A stretch of 64,000 bases of DNA. It comes from Allolucifera butyrica. GTDB lineage: Bacteria > Bacillota > Negativicutes > Sporomusales > UPPP01. Shown here in pieces: positions 1-8,337 of this stretch. The DNA lies in NCBI RefSeq assembly GCF_900476375.1, contig NZ_UPPP01000069.1, positions 22,451-86,450 of the forward strand. The letters run 5' to 3'. The translations under genes were made by a program, and so were the position numbers. Numbering within the stretch: the stretch's first letter is position 1; each line of letters opens with the position of its first letter. Below the pieces are notes generated by a model. The model was not told where the DNA came from and did not search any database. It saw only the letters and a program-made list of their open reading frames with translations.

Positions 1-710
1 GCGGTATTGTCGTTAGGAGCCAAAACGCCCTGAATATCGTTATGGTTAGCGGTTAATGCGTCTTCCGCATGTTTCATAGCTTCAGAAGGCTGCCAATCTT
101 TGCAGGGCTGGTCGGTAACGATTTTCAAGTCGCCTTTGTCAACCAGCGGCTGAATGATTTGCATAGCGCCTTTTTTGAAAAGAGTCGCATTGTTGTCGCC
201 AGGGTCGCCGGAAAGAACAATAAGATTACCTTTCTTGACATGATCAGTCAGCCATTTACCTTGCAGTTCGCCAACTTTCTCATTATCAAAGGACATATAC
301 AGATCTACATCCGTACCAAGGATGAGACGGTCATAAGAAATAACCGGGATTTTAGCGGCGTGCGCTTTTTCTACGATGTTGGCGGCCGCTTTGCTGTCGT
401 TAGGAGCAACGATCAGAACTTGTACGCCTTTGGTGATCAGGTTTTCAGCTTGTGATTCCTGTTTCGCGGAGTCATTGTCGGAAATTTGAACTTCAAGATC
501 AATACCCAACTTTTTCGCTTCCGCAACCATGGCATCTCTATCTCTTACCCATCTTTCTTCCCGTTGAGTCGGTAAAGATAAACCGATTACTATTTTCTTT
601 TCTTTCGGCGCTTCTGCTTTTTTGTCGCCGCTGCTGCCGCAGCCGGCGAACAGAGTCACTGCAAATGCCAAAGCCACTACCAGGGAAAACACTTTTAAAG
701 CTTTTTTCAT
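1..710 (-). CDS. xylF: D-xylose ABC transporter substrate-binding protein XylF (C-terminus outside window)
   Basis: Extracellular lipoprotein that binds D-xylose (or a related pentose) and delivers it to an ABC permease. The minus-strand reading frame is open from ATG at 710 to the window edge (about 236 codons). It begins MKKALK, has a hydrophobic signal segment and a lipobox LFAGC with the lipidated Cys at about residue 24, followed by a periplasmic-binding-protein type 1 domain (VIGLSLPTQREERW, then VLIVAPNDSKAAANIVEKA, then VISYDRLIL). The RQREERW-like and YDRLIL features match XylF rather than RbsB. A GGGAG ribosome-binding site lies just upstream. The gene is truncated by the window boundary, not by mutation. 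It follows xylR after a 180-bp gap holding an inverted repeat, so it may have its own promoter. The xylG and xylH partners would lie left of the window. Confidence 0.88.
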   Translation of the reverse strand, partial: MKKALKVFSLVVALAFAVTLFAGCGSSGDKKAEAPKEKKIVIGLSLPTQREERWVRDRDAMVAEAKKLGIDLEVQISDNDSAKQESQAENLITKGVQVLIVAPNDSKAAANIVEKAHAAKIPVISYDRLILGTDVDLYMSFDNEKVGELQGKWLTDHVKKGNLIVLSGDPGDNNATLFKKGAMQIIQPLVDKGDLKIVTDQPCKDWQPSEAMKHAEDALTANHNDIQGVLAPNDNT

Positions 711-800
711 TTGTACATCTCCCTTTTTTGTTTTTAGAGAACCCGAACAAACCAAATGGAAACCCGATTTTTACTTATCCCTACCCGTCCACCTCCTAAT

Positions 801-824
801 AAATCCGGAATCTATTTCCGGTGA
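801..824. promoter_or_regulatory. Inverted repeat in the xylR-xylF gap
   Basis: The 180-bp gap between xylR and xylF contains CCGGAA (805-810) and TTCCGG (816-821) separated by five bases. It does not match the xyl operator found upstream of xylB. It could be a hairpin limiting read-through from xylR or a regulator site for xylF; the sequence alone does not decide. Confidence 0.35.
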
Positions 825-890
825 CTCAATAATCTTGCATAATGTATGCCAAAATGTGTGTAACACGCATGGCCAAAAGGAAGTATAAAT

Positions 891-2117
891 CTATAATTTT
901 TGCTGGGTTACAGGAGCGGCAAAAACTCTCGACAGAATCAGAGAGGCGGCTCCCATGGCACCCGCGTAGATTCCCAAAGCCGAACAGACAATAGTAATGG
1001 GATAATATTTGGCAGTAAAACAGCGGGCCTTGACTTCGGCTTTCAGTTCATCCAGAATAAACTCCTCGGCAACGGCCAGCGTATTGCCAATAATGACAGT
1101 GGACGGATTAAAGGTATTAATGATATTAGCCACACCGATCCCCAGTTGTTGGCCAATATGTTTTAGGGCGGCAATGGAAAGCGGATCTCCTGCCTTAGCC
1201 GCCTGTACGATCTCAAATACGGTCAGTTGACCGATATGATGTTTGTCAAGAAAGCCGGTAGCGGGATAGTTACCGATATTTTCACTGATAAAATTAAGCA
1301 GTGCCTTTTCGGCTGCATATTCTTCCCAACAGCCAATGTTGCCGCAAGAGCAGCGGCGACCGTGCATATGAATGGTTACATGCCCCATTTCTCCGGCCAA
1401 GCCGGAAGCCCCCCGGTACAGTTCGTTTTTTATCAGTACACCGGTGCCAATACCGATACCGGCACTCAGATAAACCAGATCGGTTGCTTTTTTACCCAGG
1501 CCGAACCATTTCTCACCGATGGCGCCGGCGTTGGCGTCGTTATCAATCAGCACGGGAATCTGGAACTGGTCCTGAATGATTTTTTTTAGGGGCACATTAT
1601 GCCAGTTGAGATTGGGGGTTTGAAGAATCAGCCCTTCTTCGTAATTAACAATACCGGGAACGCAGATGCCAATGCCGATAATGCCGCTTACGGAGGAAGG
1701 GGCACTGTTGATTGTTTCCTGAATCAATTGCTTAAGAAGGCCAATCCGTTCCTCCGGCAAATCGGCCGCGCTGACCGGGATACGGCGTTCCAGCAGGATT
1801 TCACCGGCAAAATTAGTTAGAACAATCAATATGTAATTAACGCCGCAGTCAACGCCGATAATGCTGCCATAATTCCGGTTGATGGAAAGGATCACCGGTT
1901 TGCGGCCTCCCTGGGATATGCCGATGCCGGTCTCCAGGATCAGTCCGTCAGCTAAAAGCTCATCGACCAGACCGGAAACGGTGGAGCGGTTAAGACCGGT
2001 TTTTTTGGCGATTTCCGCCCGGAAGACCGTTTCATTTTTTTGTATGGTATTCAAAACGATCGCTTTGTTAATTTGTTTGACAAGTACTTGATCTGCTGTT
2101 AACATTCCATCGCTCAC
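891..2117 (-). CDS. xylR: ROK-family transcriptional repressor, XylR type
   Basis: DNA-binding repressor of xylose genes. Residues about 20-62 form a winged helix-turn-helix (AEIAKKTGLNRSTVSGLVDE); the rest is a ROK sugar-kinase-like fold with the nucleotide/sugar region IGVDCGVN near residue 88 and the zinc motif around Cys256, Cys258 and Cys263 (CSCGNIGC). The 408-residue length is usual for Bacillus-type XylR. It starts with GTG three bases after the xylB stop, without a good ribosome-binding site of its own, which suggests translational coupling. Lying downstream of xylB under a palindromic xyl operator, it probably represses its own operon. An N-acetylglucosamine-type ROK repressor is possible in principle, but neighbours and operator favour xylose. 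Confidence 0.9.
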   Translation of the reverse strand: MSDGMLTADQVLVKQINKAIVLNTIQKNETVFRAEIAKKTGLNRSTVSGLVDELLADGLILETGIGISQGGRKPVILSINRNYGSIIGVDCGVNYILIVLTNFAGEILLERRIPVSAADLPEERIGLLKQLIQETINSAPSSVSGIIGIGICVPGIVNYEEGLILQTPNLNWHNVPLKKIIQDQFQIPVLIDNDANAGAIGEKWFGLGKKATDLVYLSAGIGIGTGVLIKNELYRGASGLAGEMGHVTIHMHGRRCSCGNIGCWEEYAAEKALLNFISENIGNYPATGFLDKHHIGQLTVFEIVQAAKAGDPLSIAALKHIGQQLGIGVANIINTFNPSTVIIGNTLAVAEEFILDELKAEVKARCFTAKYYPITIVCSALGIYAGAMGAASLILSRVFAAPVTQQKL

Positions 2118-2120
2118 ATT

Positions 2121-3617
2121 CTATAACATTGAAATGGTTTTAAATGTTTCTTTCATTGTGCCATATAAGCCCTGATACACTTGGTACATGGCCTGATACG
2201 GGGCGAGACTGGCCGGCTGGGGATCCACTCCGTCAGTTACCTTGATGAAAGCGGCGCACGCTTCTTCCACATTGGCAAACTGCCTGGCGCCAACGGCGGC
2301 CAAAATAGCCGCGCCATAGGCCGGACCTTCCACTGCACCGATCAAATCGACGCGCATGCCCAGTATGTCGGCCAGAATCTGACGCCATAGACGGCTTCTG
2401 GCACCGCCGCCGCTCACCCGTACGGCCTGAACCGGAATTGCCTGGGCGCGAATGATTTCAAAGGAGTCTTTCAGACCAAAACCGACTCCTTCCATAATGG
2501 CCCTGGTCATATGACCGCGCCCATGGGTCATATTCAAACCCACGAAAGAACCACGGGCGTAGGGGTCGCTGTGAGGGGTTCTTTCTCCCATAAGATAGGG
2601 GAGAAAGACTAACCCGCCGGTGGCAGCAGGTACATTGGCCGCTTCATTCAACAGCCGGTCATACCCGGCGTCGGAACCGCTCTGGCAAATTTCTTTCACC
2701 CACCATTTGAGGCAGGATGCGGCGGACAGCATAACACCCATCACATGCCATTTGCCGTTGGCATGGCAGAAGGAGTGAAGCCGGTTCTCCGGATCGACGG
2801 AATACTGTTCCTGGCAGGCAAAGACCACACCGGATGTGCCGAGGGCCAAAGAAACAGTACCGGTGTTGACGGCGCCCGTGCCAACCGCGCCGGCGGCCTG
2901 GTCACCACCACCGCCGACAACCATAGTACCGGTTTTAAGTCCGGTTGCAGCGGCGGCTTGGGACGTAATCCCGCCGGTTGGCTCATAGGATTCATAACAG
3001 GCGGGCAAAGAAGAAGGTTTGATCGTGAGAAAGTCGATCATTTCAGCCGACCATTGCCGGCGAGCCACATCGAAGAAAAGGGTTCCCGACGCGTCCGATA
3101 CATCGGTGGCAAATTCGCCGGTCAGTTTTAAACGGATGTAATCTTTAGGAAGTAAAATATGACGAATACGGGCGTGAATATCCGGATGATGCTTTTTGAC
3201 CCATAATACCTTGGGGGCGGTAAAACCGGTCAGAGCCTTGTTACCCGTATATTCCGAGAGGCGTTCCCGGCCCAGTGTTTTCATGATATGATCGCATTCC
3301 GCCTGGGTCCGCTGGTCACACCATAGGAGTGCCGGCATGAGAACCTGCTGATTTTCATCCAGCAGCACCATGCCGTGCATTTGACCGCTTAAACCGATGC
3401 CTTGCACCTTTTCGCCGGTAAGACCGGTTTTATATAGTAATTCCCGGATGCCATCCCGGGTAGCCGTCCACCAGTCCTCCGGGTTTTGTTCCGCCCAGCC
3501 TGGTTGCGGATAGTAAACCGGATATTCCTTGGAAACGCTGCCGATGACCTTGCCGGATTCATCCATTGCTATAATTTTTACCGAAGACGTTCCGAGATCA
3601 ATTCCTAAATAAGCCAT
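2121..3617 (-). CDS. xylB: Xylulokinase
   Basis: Phosphorylates D-xylulose to xylulose 5-phosphate in the cytoplasm, feeding the pentose phosphate pathway. The 498-residue FGGY-family kinase shows the N-terminal phosphate-binding motif GIDLGTSSVK (residues 4-13), the WCDQRT segment, the glycine-rich GGGGDQAAGAVG motif and the C-terminal RVSGGGARSRLW segment. Length is typical. The ribosome-binding site GGAGG sits just upstream of ATG 3617. It is first in an operon with xylR, behind a XylR operator at 3680-3700. No xylose isomerase gene (xylA) is present in the window. Confidence 0.93.
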   Translation of the reverse strand: MAYLGIDLGTSSVKIIAMDESGKVIGSVSKEYPVYYPQPGWAEQNPEDWWTATRDGIRELLYKTGLTGEKVQGIGLSGQMHGMVLLDENQQVLMPALLWCDQRTQAECDHIMKTLGRERLSEYTGNKALTGFTAPKVLWVKKHHPDIHARIRHILLPKDYIRLKLTGEFATDVSDASGTLFFDVARRQWSAEMIDFLTIKPSSLPACYESYEPTGGITSQAAAATGLKTGTMVVGGGGDQAAGAVGTGAVNTGTVSLALGTSGVVFACQEQYSVDPENRLHSFCHANGKWHVMGVMLSAASCLKWWVKEICQSGSDAGYDRLLNEAANVPAATGGLVFLPYLMGERTPHSDPYARGSFVGLNMTHGRGHMTRAIMEGVGFGLKDSFEIIRAQAIPVQAVRVSGGGARSRLWRQILADILGMRVDLIGAVEGPAYGAAILAAVGARQFANVEEACAAFIKVTDGVDPQPASLAPYQAMYQVYQGLYGTMKETFKTISML

Positions 3618-3677
3618 AACAAAGGGCCTCCTTATAGCGCAACAAGCTTCGTTCGACTCTGAATTACAAAATAATAC

Positions 3678-3702
3678 TTAGTTTGTCTATGCAACAAACT
3701 TA
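3678..3702 (-). promoter_or_regulatory. xyl operator (XylR binding site) upstream of xylB
   Basis: AGTTTGT (3680-3686) and ACAAACT (3694-3700) form a perfect 7-bp inverted repeat around a 7-bp spacer. This closely matches the Bacillus xyl operator (TTAGTTTGTT...AACAAACTAA). It lies about 60 bp before the xylB start, where a bound repressor would block transcription of xylB-xylR. Confidence 0.8.
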
Positions 3703-3773
3703 TTCAACAAGTACAGAAAGATTCCTGCTAATCTTTTCTATTTTCTTAAAATTTTTTTATTTGTGAAAAGATT

Positions 3774-3806
3774 GAAAAAACCAGCTGTTGTGACAGCTGG
3801 TTTTTT
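3774..3806 (-). terminator. Rho-independent terminator of the LevR-type regulator
   Basis: CCAGCTGT (3781-3788) pairs with ACAGCTGG (3793-3800) around a four-base loop, flanked by A6 and T6 tracts. On the minus strand the U-tract follows the stem immediately after the regulator's stop codon at 3807. Confidence 0.85.
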
Positions 3807-6269
3807 CTACAGCGACTGCTGTGAATGCAGGGCATTGGGTATGTCTTCCTGGATAATGATTTGTAAAAGGAAACAACAATCATCCTGACAAAAACGGATG
3901 CTGTAGGCTTTTTCAAGAATGGAACAAGCCTGAGAGACCCAGTCCAATTCCCGGGCATAGCGGGAAAGAAACAGACGGCGGGCCGGAAATGGTGCCACCG
4001 GCTGATCTTCTTGAATTTTTCGCTCCAGTATGGCTCCGGCATGTAGAATAAAGCCGGTGAGCCGGCCATTGTCCAAAAGAGAAAAGTGCGTTTCCAGTCT
4101 GGCAAGAACTGTTAAAATATGTTTCAGAAATAAGTGTGGATTAATGAAGCGCATTGTTTCGGCCAGGGTCGCTTCCATTTTATTTAACAGTGTCTGGCGG
4201 GAAACATCTGCTTCCGGTGACAAAGTGATTTTTTTAGGCAGACCATGAATTAGGAGACGCAGCCGTTGCAGTCCCGTTCCGGCAATTATACTTTCAGTAG
4301 AGAAAAAGGGGATTTCGCCCAGGTTGGGATTAAATGCGCCGACTACTGCCAGGAGTTCTTTTTCTGATGCAATGTTTTGCAGCGGTTCCGGTGCGGCCGT
4401 ACCGGCAATTAAGCTGACCGGCCGGACTTCAATGCCGTTTTCGGCCAGTTCCGGCAGACAGTCTTCCAAAAGCTCTTTCAGCCGCAGTCCGCTTCCTTCT
4501 CCCGTCAGACAGACCGTAAGGATAACCCGTTTACTATCCGATGGTTTTCCGATGCCGGACCGGATGATACACGGATTCAAGTTAACGACAGCCTGAGCCA
4601 CCTCCGCTAATTCCGCCCGGCCAAAGTAGGCTTTGCGAACGGCCTCCAGCACCATCGGCGTGCTCACCATTTCTGCTGTCGCTACAGGAATACCCGTGCG
4701 GCTGGTAATTATTTCACCAAACAGCAGCAGAAATCCCATATCCACCAGTAAAAGAACGCCCTTTCCAGTATCGATTTTCCGGATTGTCTCCTCAACGGCA
4801 ATTAAAATCGTCTCCGGTTGATGGTCAAGGGGAACATCAATGGCATGCGCATATTCAACGCCCAGGGAATGATTCGCAACTTCCGCCATGGCGCGGGCGG
4901 CGGAATGACCATGGGCTACGACTAGAATGCCTACACGGGCAGCGGCAGGGGAGGAGGCGCCGTTGTAGATTTCGTCATCGGACAGTCCTTCGAGACGCAA
5001 AGCCTGGTAGCGTTGCTCAATTAGATCATAGAAGCTGCCGGCCAGCGGCGGGATTCTATTTTGGCGGGGAAAATCAGTATTGCCGGAGATAATGAGATCC
5101 TGATTTTCTTGATTTAAAAAATAATCTACTTCCACTTTAGGGCGTTTTACCTTAAATAGACCGTTTTTTACATGCTGGGGAGCCACACTGAGAGTAATCC
5201 TAAGCTCCGAGTCATCTTGCCGGATACATTCCAGAAAAGCACCGGCACAACTTAATTGAATATCACTGCGAAGCTGTCCGATATTGCCCGGACAATCGTA
5301 GGAGCAAAATCCCCGTAAGGCATCGGCGGTGATACGGATGGGAATGTCAATGCGAGTTGATTCTTGCAGAAAAAAAAGCTCAATTAGTTTCAGGCGTTCC
5401 AGGAAGGGACGTTCAAGCAAAGAAGGAATGCGAATGACCATAGGAATGCGGCGGAAGAAGGTATGCAAGAGGCAGGTCGGATTTTCCGTAGTGGCGGCAA
5501 GAATCAGAATATTGGCCGGCCGCTGTTTTTCCGTTTCACCCAAGCGGCGGAAAAAGCCGCGATCCATAAGATAAAAGAGCATTTCTTGCCCTTCCGGCGG
5601 CAGCCGGTGAACTTCATCCAAAAACAAAATACCGCCATTGGCTTTCTCAATTAATCCGGAACGGTCTTTTTCGGCACCGGTATAGGCCCCTTTTACTACC
5701 CCAAACAACTGGCCAAGCAGGAGCTGGGGATTGGAAGCGTAATCGGCACAATTAAAAGAGACAAAAGGAGATTTGTCAGACAACTGTTTGGTGCGTACGG
5801 CAAAACGGTACATGATTTCGGCAAACATGCTTTTTCCTACGCCCGTCTCTCCTAAAAGCAAAGTATGTAAACCGTGGGGGGGATATAAAACTGCTGCTTG
5901 CGCTTGTTTTACCTGACTGTGCAGACTACCGTTGGCACCTATTAGCGTGGCAAAAGCGCCTGCATCAATCCGGCCGGGTGGGTCTGGCGCAATGGCTTCC
6001 GCCACAACAGTGGCCGGAACCGTTACATCCATTTCCGGCTCCAATTCCCGTGTGAAGAAAAGAGCAGGCTTACCCGGAATTTTGTCGACTTTTCCCTGTG
6101 CATATAAAAGGTTTAGGTCCCGGCTGACATTCGTCCTGTCCAGTTGAAGGGAAGCGGCAATTTCCTGGGCAGAAAATCCTTTTCGGTAATTAGGGGATAC
6201 GGATAATAGGGAACGGCTTTGCCGGCATTTTTCCTGCAATGTTGCCAAAATCCGGTCAATACGCTTCAC
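3807..6269 (-). CDS. Sigma54-dependent PTS-responsive activator, LevR/ManR type
   Basis: Enhancer-binding activator of sigma54 promoters, normally controlling mannose-family PTS operons and tuned by PTS phosphorylation. The 820-residue order is LevR-like: N-terminal helix-turn-helix (residues about 30-55, FSAQEIAASLQLDRTNVSRD); AAA+ domain with Walker A GETGVGKS (140-147), a sigma54-contact loop GAYTGA (194-199, usually GAFTGA) and Walker B LFLDE (215-219); a PTS EIIA-Man-like domain with the HGH motif at 453-455; and a C-terminal PTS regulation domain (PRD) near 690-800. The start is GTG 6269 behind GAGGTG. No PTS permease genes adjoin it, so its target is elsewhere or lost. Signature domains make the family call secure; the regulated sugar is unknown. 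Confidence 0.9.
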   Translation of the reverse strand: MKRIDRILATLQEKCRQSRSLLSVSPNYRKGFSAQEIAASLQLDRTNVSRDLNLLYAQGKVDKIPGKPALFFTRELEPEMDVTVPATVVAEAIAPDPPGRIDAGAFATLIGANGSLHSQVKQAQAAVLYPPHGLHTLLLGETGVGKSMFAEIMYRFAVRTKQLSDKSPFVSFNCADYASNPQLLLGQLFGVVKGAYTGAEKDRSGLIEKANGGILFLDEVHRLPPEGQEMLFYLMDRGFFRRLGETEKQRPANILILAATTENPTCLLHTFFRRIPMVIRIPSLLERPFLERLKLIELFFLQESTRIDIPIRITADALRGFCSYDCPGNIGQLRSDIQLSCAGAFLECIRQDDSELRITLSVAPQHVKNGLFKVKRPKVEVDYFLNQENQDLIISGNTDFPRQNRIPPLAGSFYDLIEQRYQALRLEGLSDDEIYNGASSPAAARVGILVVAHGHSAARAMAEVANHSLGVEYAHAIDVPLDHQPETILIAVEETIRKIDTGKGVLLLVDMGFLLLFGEIITSRTGIPVATAEMVSTPMVLEAVRKAYFGRAELAEVAQAVVNLNPCIIRSGIGKPSDSKRVILTVCLTGEGSGLRLKELLEDCLPELAENGIEVRPVSLIAGTAAPEPLQNIASEKELLAVVGAFNPNLGEIPFFSTESIIAGTGLQRLRLLIHGLPKKITLSPEADVSRQTLLNKMEATLAETMRFINPHLFLKHILTVLARLETHFSLLDNGRLTGFILHAGAILERKIQEDQPVAPFPARRLFLSRYARELDWVSQACSILEKAYSIRFCQDDCCFLLQIIIQEDIPNALHSQQSL

Positions 6270-6431
6270 AAGGACACCTCGCTCTTCGGAAAAGTTGGTG
6301 ACAACGAATTTTGGGGGGAAAGTAACTACACAGTTATTCTTATTTTAACACGGATGACACACAAGTTGTACTACGTAAGCAGGAAAATTAACACTCTTCT
6401 GTAAATTTACAGCAATACCGGAAATTAATAG

Positions 6432-6620
6432 TTCAATTACCGTCATAGTGAAGGGAATTCCCGGGCGCATGTCAAAGCATCCCTGATGGGATGCTCCGTT
6501 CTTGTTCCCGTTTTGGACAGCCGGTTACAACTGGGTGTGTGGCAGGGAATTTATCTGTGTGAGTTTGACGGGCCGCGGCAGCGAACGGTTAATGTGCACA
6601 TTATACGGCAGGAAGCATAA
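6432..6620 (+). pseudogene. Remnant of a YjbQ/UPF0047 gene (C-terminal half only)
   Basis: A frame of 62 codons plus TAA, opening straight after TAA-TAG stops and lacking a plausible start, encodes the C-terminal half of a YjbQ (secondary thiamine-phosphate synthase/UPF0047) protein. Recognisable segments are SEGNSRAHVKASLMG, VPVLDSRLQLGVWQGIYL and CEFDGPRQR, the family's most conserved stretch. Intact members have about 130-140 residues with metal-binding His residues, the first ones in the missing half. It is a decayed gene or a left-end deletion; immediate upstream sequence shows no further homology in any frame that I can see. Confidence 0.75.
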
Positions 6621-6621
6621 G

Positions 6622-6645
6622 AAAAACCGCTTAAGGCGGTTTTTC
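6622..6645 (+). terminator. Terminator hairpin after the yjbQ remnant
   Basis: AAAAACCGC (6622-6630) and GCGGTTTTT (6636-6644) flank a five-base loop, two bases after the remnant's stop codon. It was probably the original gene's terminator. Confidence 0.75.
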
Positions 6646-6653
6646 GGTAATTG

Positions 6654-6714
6654 GTAATTCCCGTGCCCTGAGCCCTGCGCCATGAGCAAAGACCGCATTA
6701 GCGGTCTTTCTTAC
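6654..6714 (-). terminator. Terminator of the 6715 gene, embedded in an E1 repeat fragment
   Basis: AAAGACCGC (6688-6696) pairs with GCGGTCTTT (6701-6709). The stem sits in a sequence with CCCTGCGCCATGAGC, the shared tail of repeat family E1 seen in full at 21.0 and 61.7 kb. It lies directly downstream of the minus-strand gene ending at 6715. Confidence 0.6.
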
Positions 6715-7029
6715 TTAATGCCAGTTTTTAGGCCGGATGATATGATTTAACCGGGATACGACTTCTGCCGGCTTTAATCCGGTAATATTCAAGGAAATGG
6801 CTGCAGGATAGTCGGTATTGTCTTCGCCGGTGCTGCCCAAGGAGATGTCCGCAGTTTCGCCGGCAGTCATATCGGCGTTTAAATCCGGATGGTGACCGGA
6901 ATAAAGATATACATCCGGATGGCGACCGGCGGCCGGCAAATGATCATCGTCAATGACCTGATAGCCTGCGTCCCGCAAATGCCGGGAAAGAGAATAAGTA
7001 TGCCGTGACAAGGCAACTGTTTTAGGCAT
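6715..7029 (-). CDS. Small UPF0180/YkuS-like protein
   Basis: A 104-residue protein of unknown function. The pattern of an N-terminal SLSRHLRDAGYQV segment, a middle D-V-YLYSG segment and a C-terminal segment ending in a short helix (TGLKPAEVVSRLNHII) resembles the UPF0180 (YkuS) family, in which an 80-residue protein has the same layout; here an acidic insert (residues about 45-75) lengthens it. ATG 7029 has a good AAGGAGAA site. It stands alone between a YtpB-type gene and a terminator. The family call is tentative and no biochemical role is known to me. Confidence 0.6.
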   Translation of the reverse strand: MPKTVALSRHTYSLSRHLRDAGYQVIDDDHLPAAGRHPDVYLYSGHHPDLNADMTAGETADISLGSTGEDNTDYPAAISLNITGLKPAEVVSRLNHIIRPKNWH

Positions 7030-7097
7030 GGCGGCTTCTCCTTTAAGTGATTTTGCCGCTATTATGAGCGAAACCGCCTCAAACTATGCGCGATGTT

Positions 7098-8228
7098 TTA
7101 TAATAGTTTTTTCCGCCGCAGCCAAAGGCACAACTGATAAAGCAGCCAGGACCGGAATCCCGCCTCGTTTAGCAGGTGACGCTTGATTTCTTTGGCTGCT
7201 GCGGTATTTGTTTTGGGATCGGATAAATAGAAAGCAAGCAAGCCGTGGATTACCGTTTCAGTAAAGTCCGGGCGGGAGAGCGGTCGGGCCTGCCGGAGGG
7301 ACTGGCGAAAAAAATAAAGCAGACGGGTGGGAATGATCCGGTCATTTCCATAATAGGAGACAAAGTTCAAGTCACCGTGGAGCCTGTCCTCAGCCGCGTC
7401 GATAAAATAATCCAGTAAAATGTGAAAGCCGTTGATCCAGGGAAAGTAGGCACAGCGAATCCGGTCCAGTTCAGTTTTCGTTAAGGTGGGATTCGCAGCG
7501 GCGGCGCACAGCATGAACATTCCCAGCGTGGAGCCGGTAGCGGCAGCCAGTTCCCAAATTGTTGCTTCCGGATAAAGACGGGAAAATGTTTCGAGCCAGG
7601 TGACCATTTTTTCCTCCCGGAAGTCAGGCGCTAAATGTTTATAGGTTTGGAGCCTGCTATATAGGTCTGCCCAGTGTAAAAGCGTTCCCTGGACCAGGGA
7701 ATACGAGGGAAGTTTTTGAATTTCCTGGCGGCAAAGGGTTACCAAATTAACCAGATAACCGCCGTCTTCCTTGTAAGGATAAAATTGATAGTAGTCGGCG
7801 GGAGTCGTTTCCGGATTCAACGCGTCGGTTATGGCCAAATGCAATTGATAAAAAGCCGTCTCGTCGGCCAGGCCGGTCCGGTCACAAAGGTTGTCCAAAT
7901 AGTCGCTGACCGTCTGAAAAGCAACGATTAACCGGAGGAATCCGGCCGGGTCGACCTCCGGGTACAGACTGAAGACACTGCCGCCGAGGCAGTGAAATTT
8001 TTTTTCGCGCAGACTGGCCAGGGCTTGCTCTTGCAGTATGCCACGGGAATGACAAAGAACGTATTTGCGCCATTGGCTCAATTCGTGGTTGACGGCGGGA
8101 AAGGTCCGGTATACTAATTTCCCGATTAATGCCAGGCCGGTTACGGTAGCAGTCAAGGAAGACCTCACTCCATTTACAAAGTTACTCAATTGATGTTGGT
8201 AAAATAACATATTGTCCATTGTATACAT
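7098..8228 (-). CDS. DUF2600 family terpene synthase, YtpB-like (tetraprenyl-beta-curcumene synthase type)
   Basis: In Bacillus subtilis YtpB converts a linear C35 prenyl diphosphate to tetraprenyl-beta-curcumene, the first step to sesquarterpenes. This 376-residue protein shows the family layout and the signature FQTVSDYLDNLCDRTG near residue 128, plus the second acidic helix LLDYFIDAAEDRLHGDLNFVSYY, which together supply metal-binding Asp/Glu residues. There is no Shine-Dalgarno site before ATG 8228; internal ATGs at 8219 and 8210 are alternatives. No partner cyclase is adjacent, so the product is inferred from the family. Confidence 0.8.
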   Translation of the reverse strand: MYTMDNMLFYQHQLSNFVNGVRSSLTATVTGLALIGKLVYRTFPAVNHELSQWRKYVLCHSRGILQEQALASLREKKFHCLGGSVFSLYPEVDPAGFLRLIVAFQTVSDYLDNLCDRTGLADETAFYQLHLAITDALNPETTPADYYQFYPYKEDGGYLVNLVTLCRQEIQKLPSYSLVQGTLLHWADLYSRLQTYKHLAPDFREEKMVTWLETFSRLYPEATIWELAAATGSTLGMFMLCAAAANPTLTKTELDRIRCAYFPWINGFHILLDYFIDAAEDRLHGDLNFVSYYGNDRIIPTRLLYFFRQSLRQARPLSRPDFTETVIHGLLAFYLSDPKTNTAAAKEIKRHLLNEAGFRSWLLYQLCLWLRRKKLL

Positions 8229-8337
8229 ATTTTATTCTGCCATAGAAGAATTTATTGGCAGGATTTTTGGGATTTATAGCTAATTATATTTTTCCATGAA
8301 ATCTATTTTTTAGAGAGAAATTATTTAGGAGGGGACT

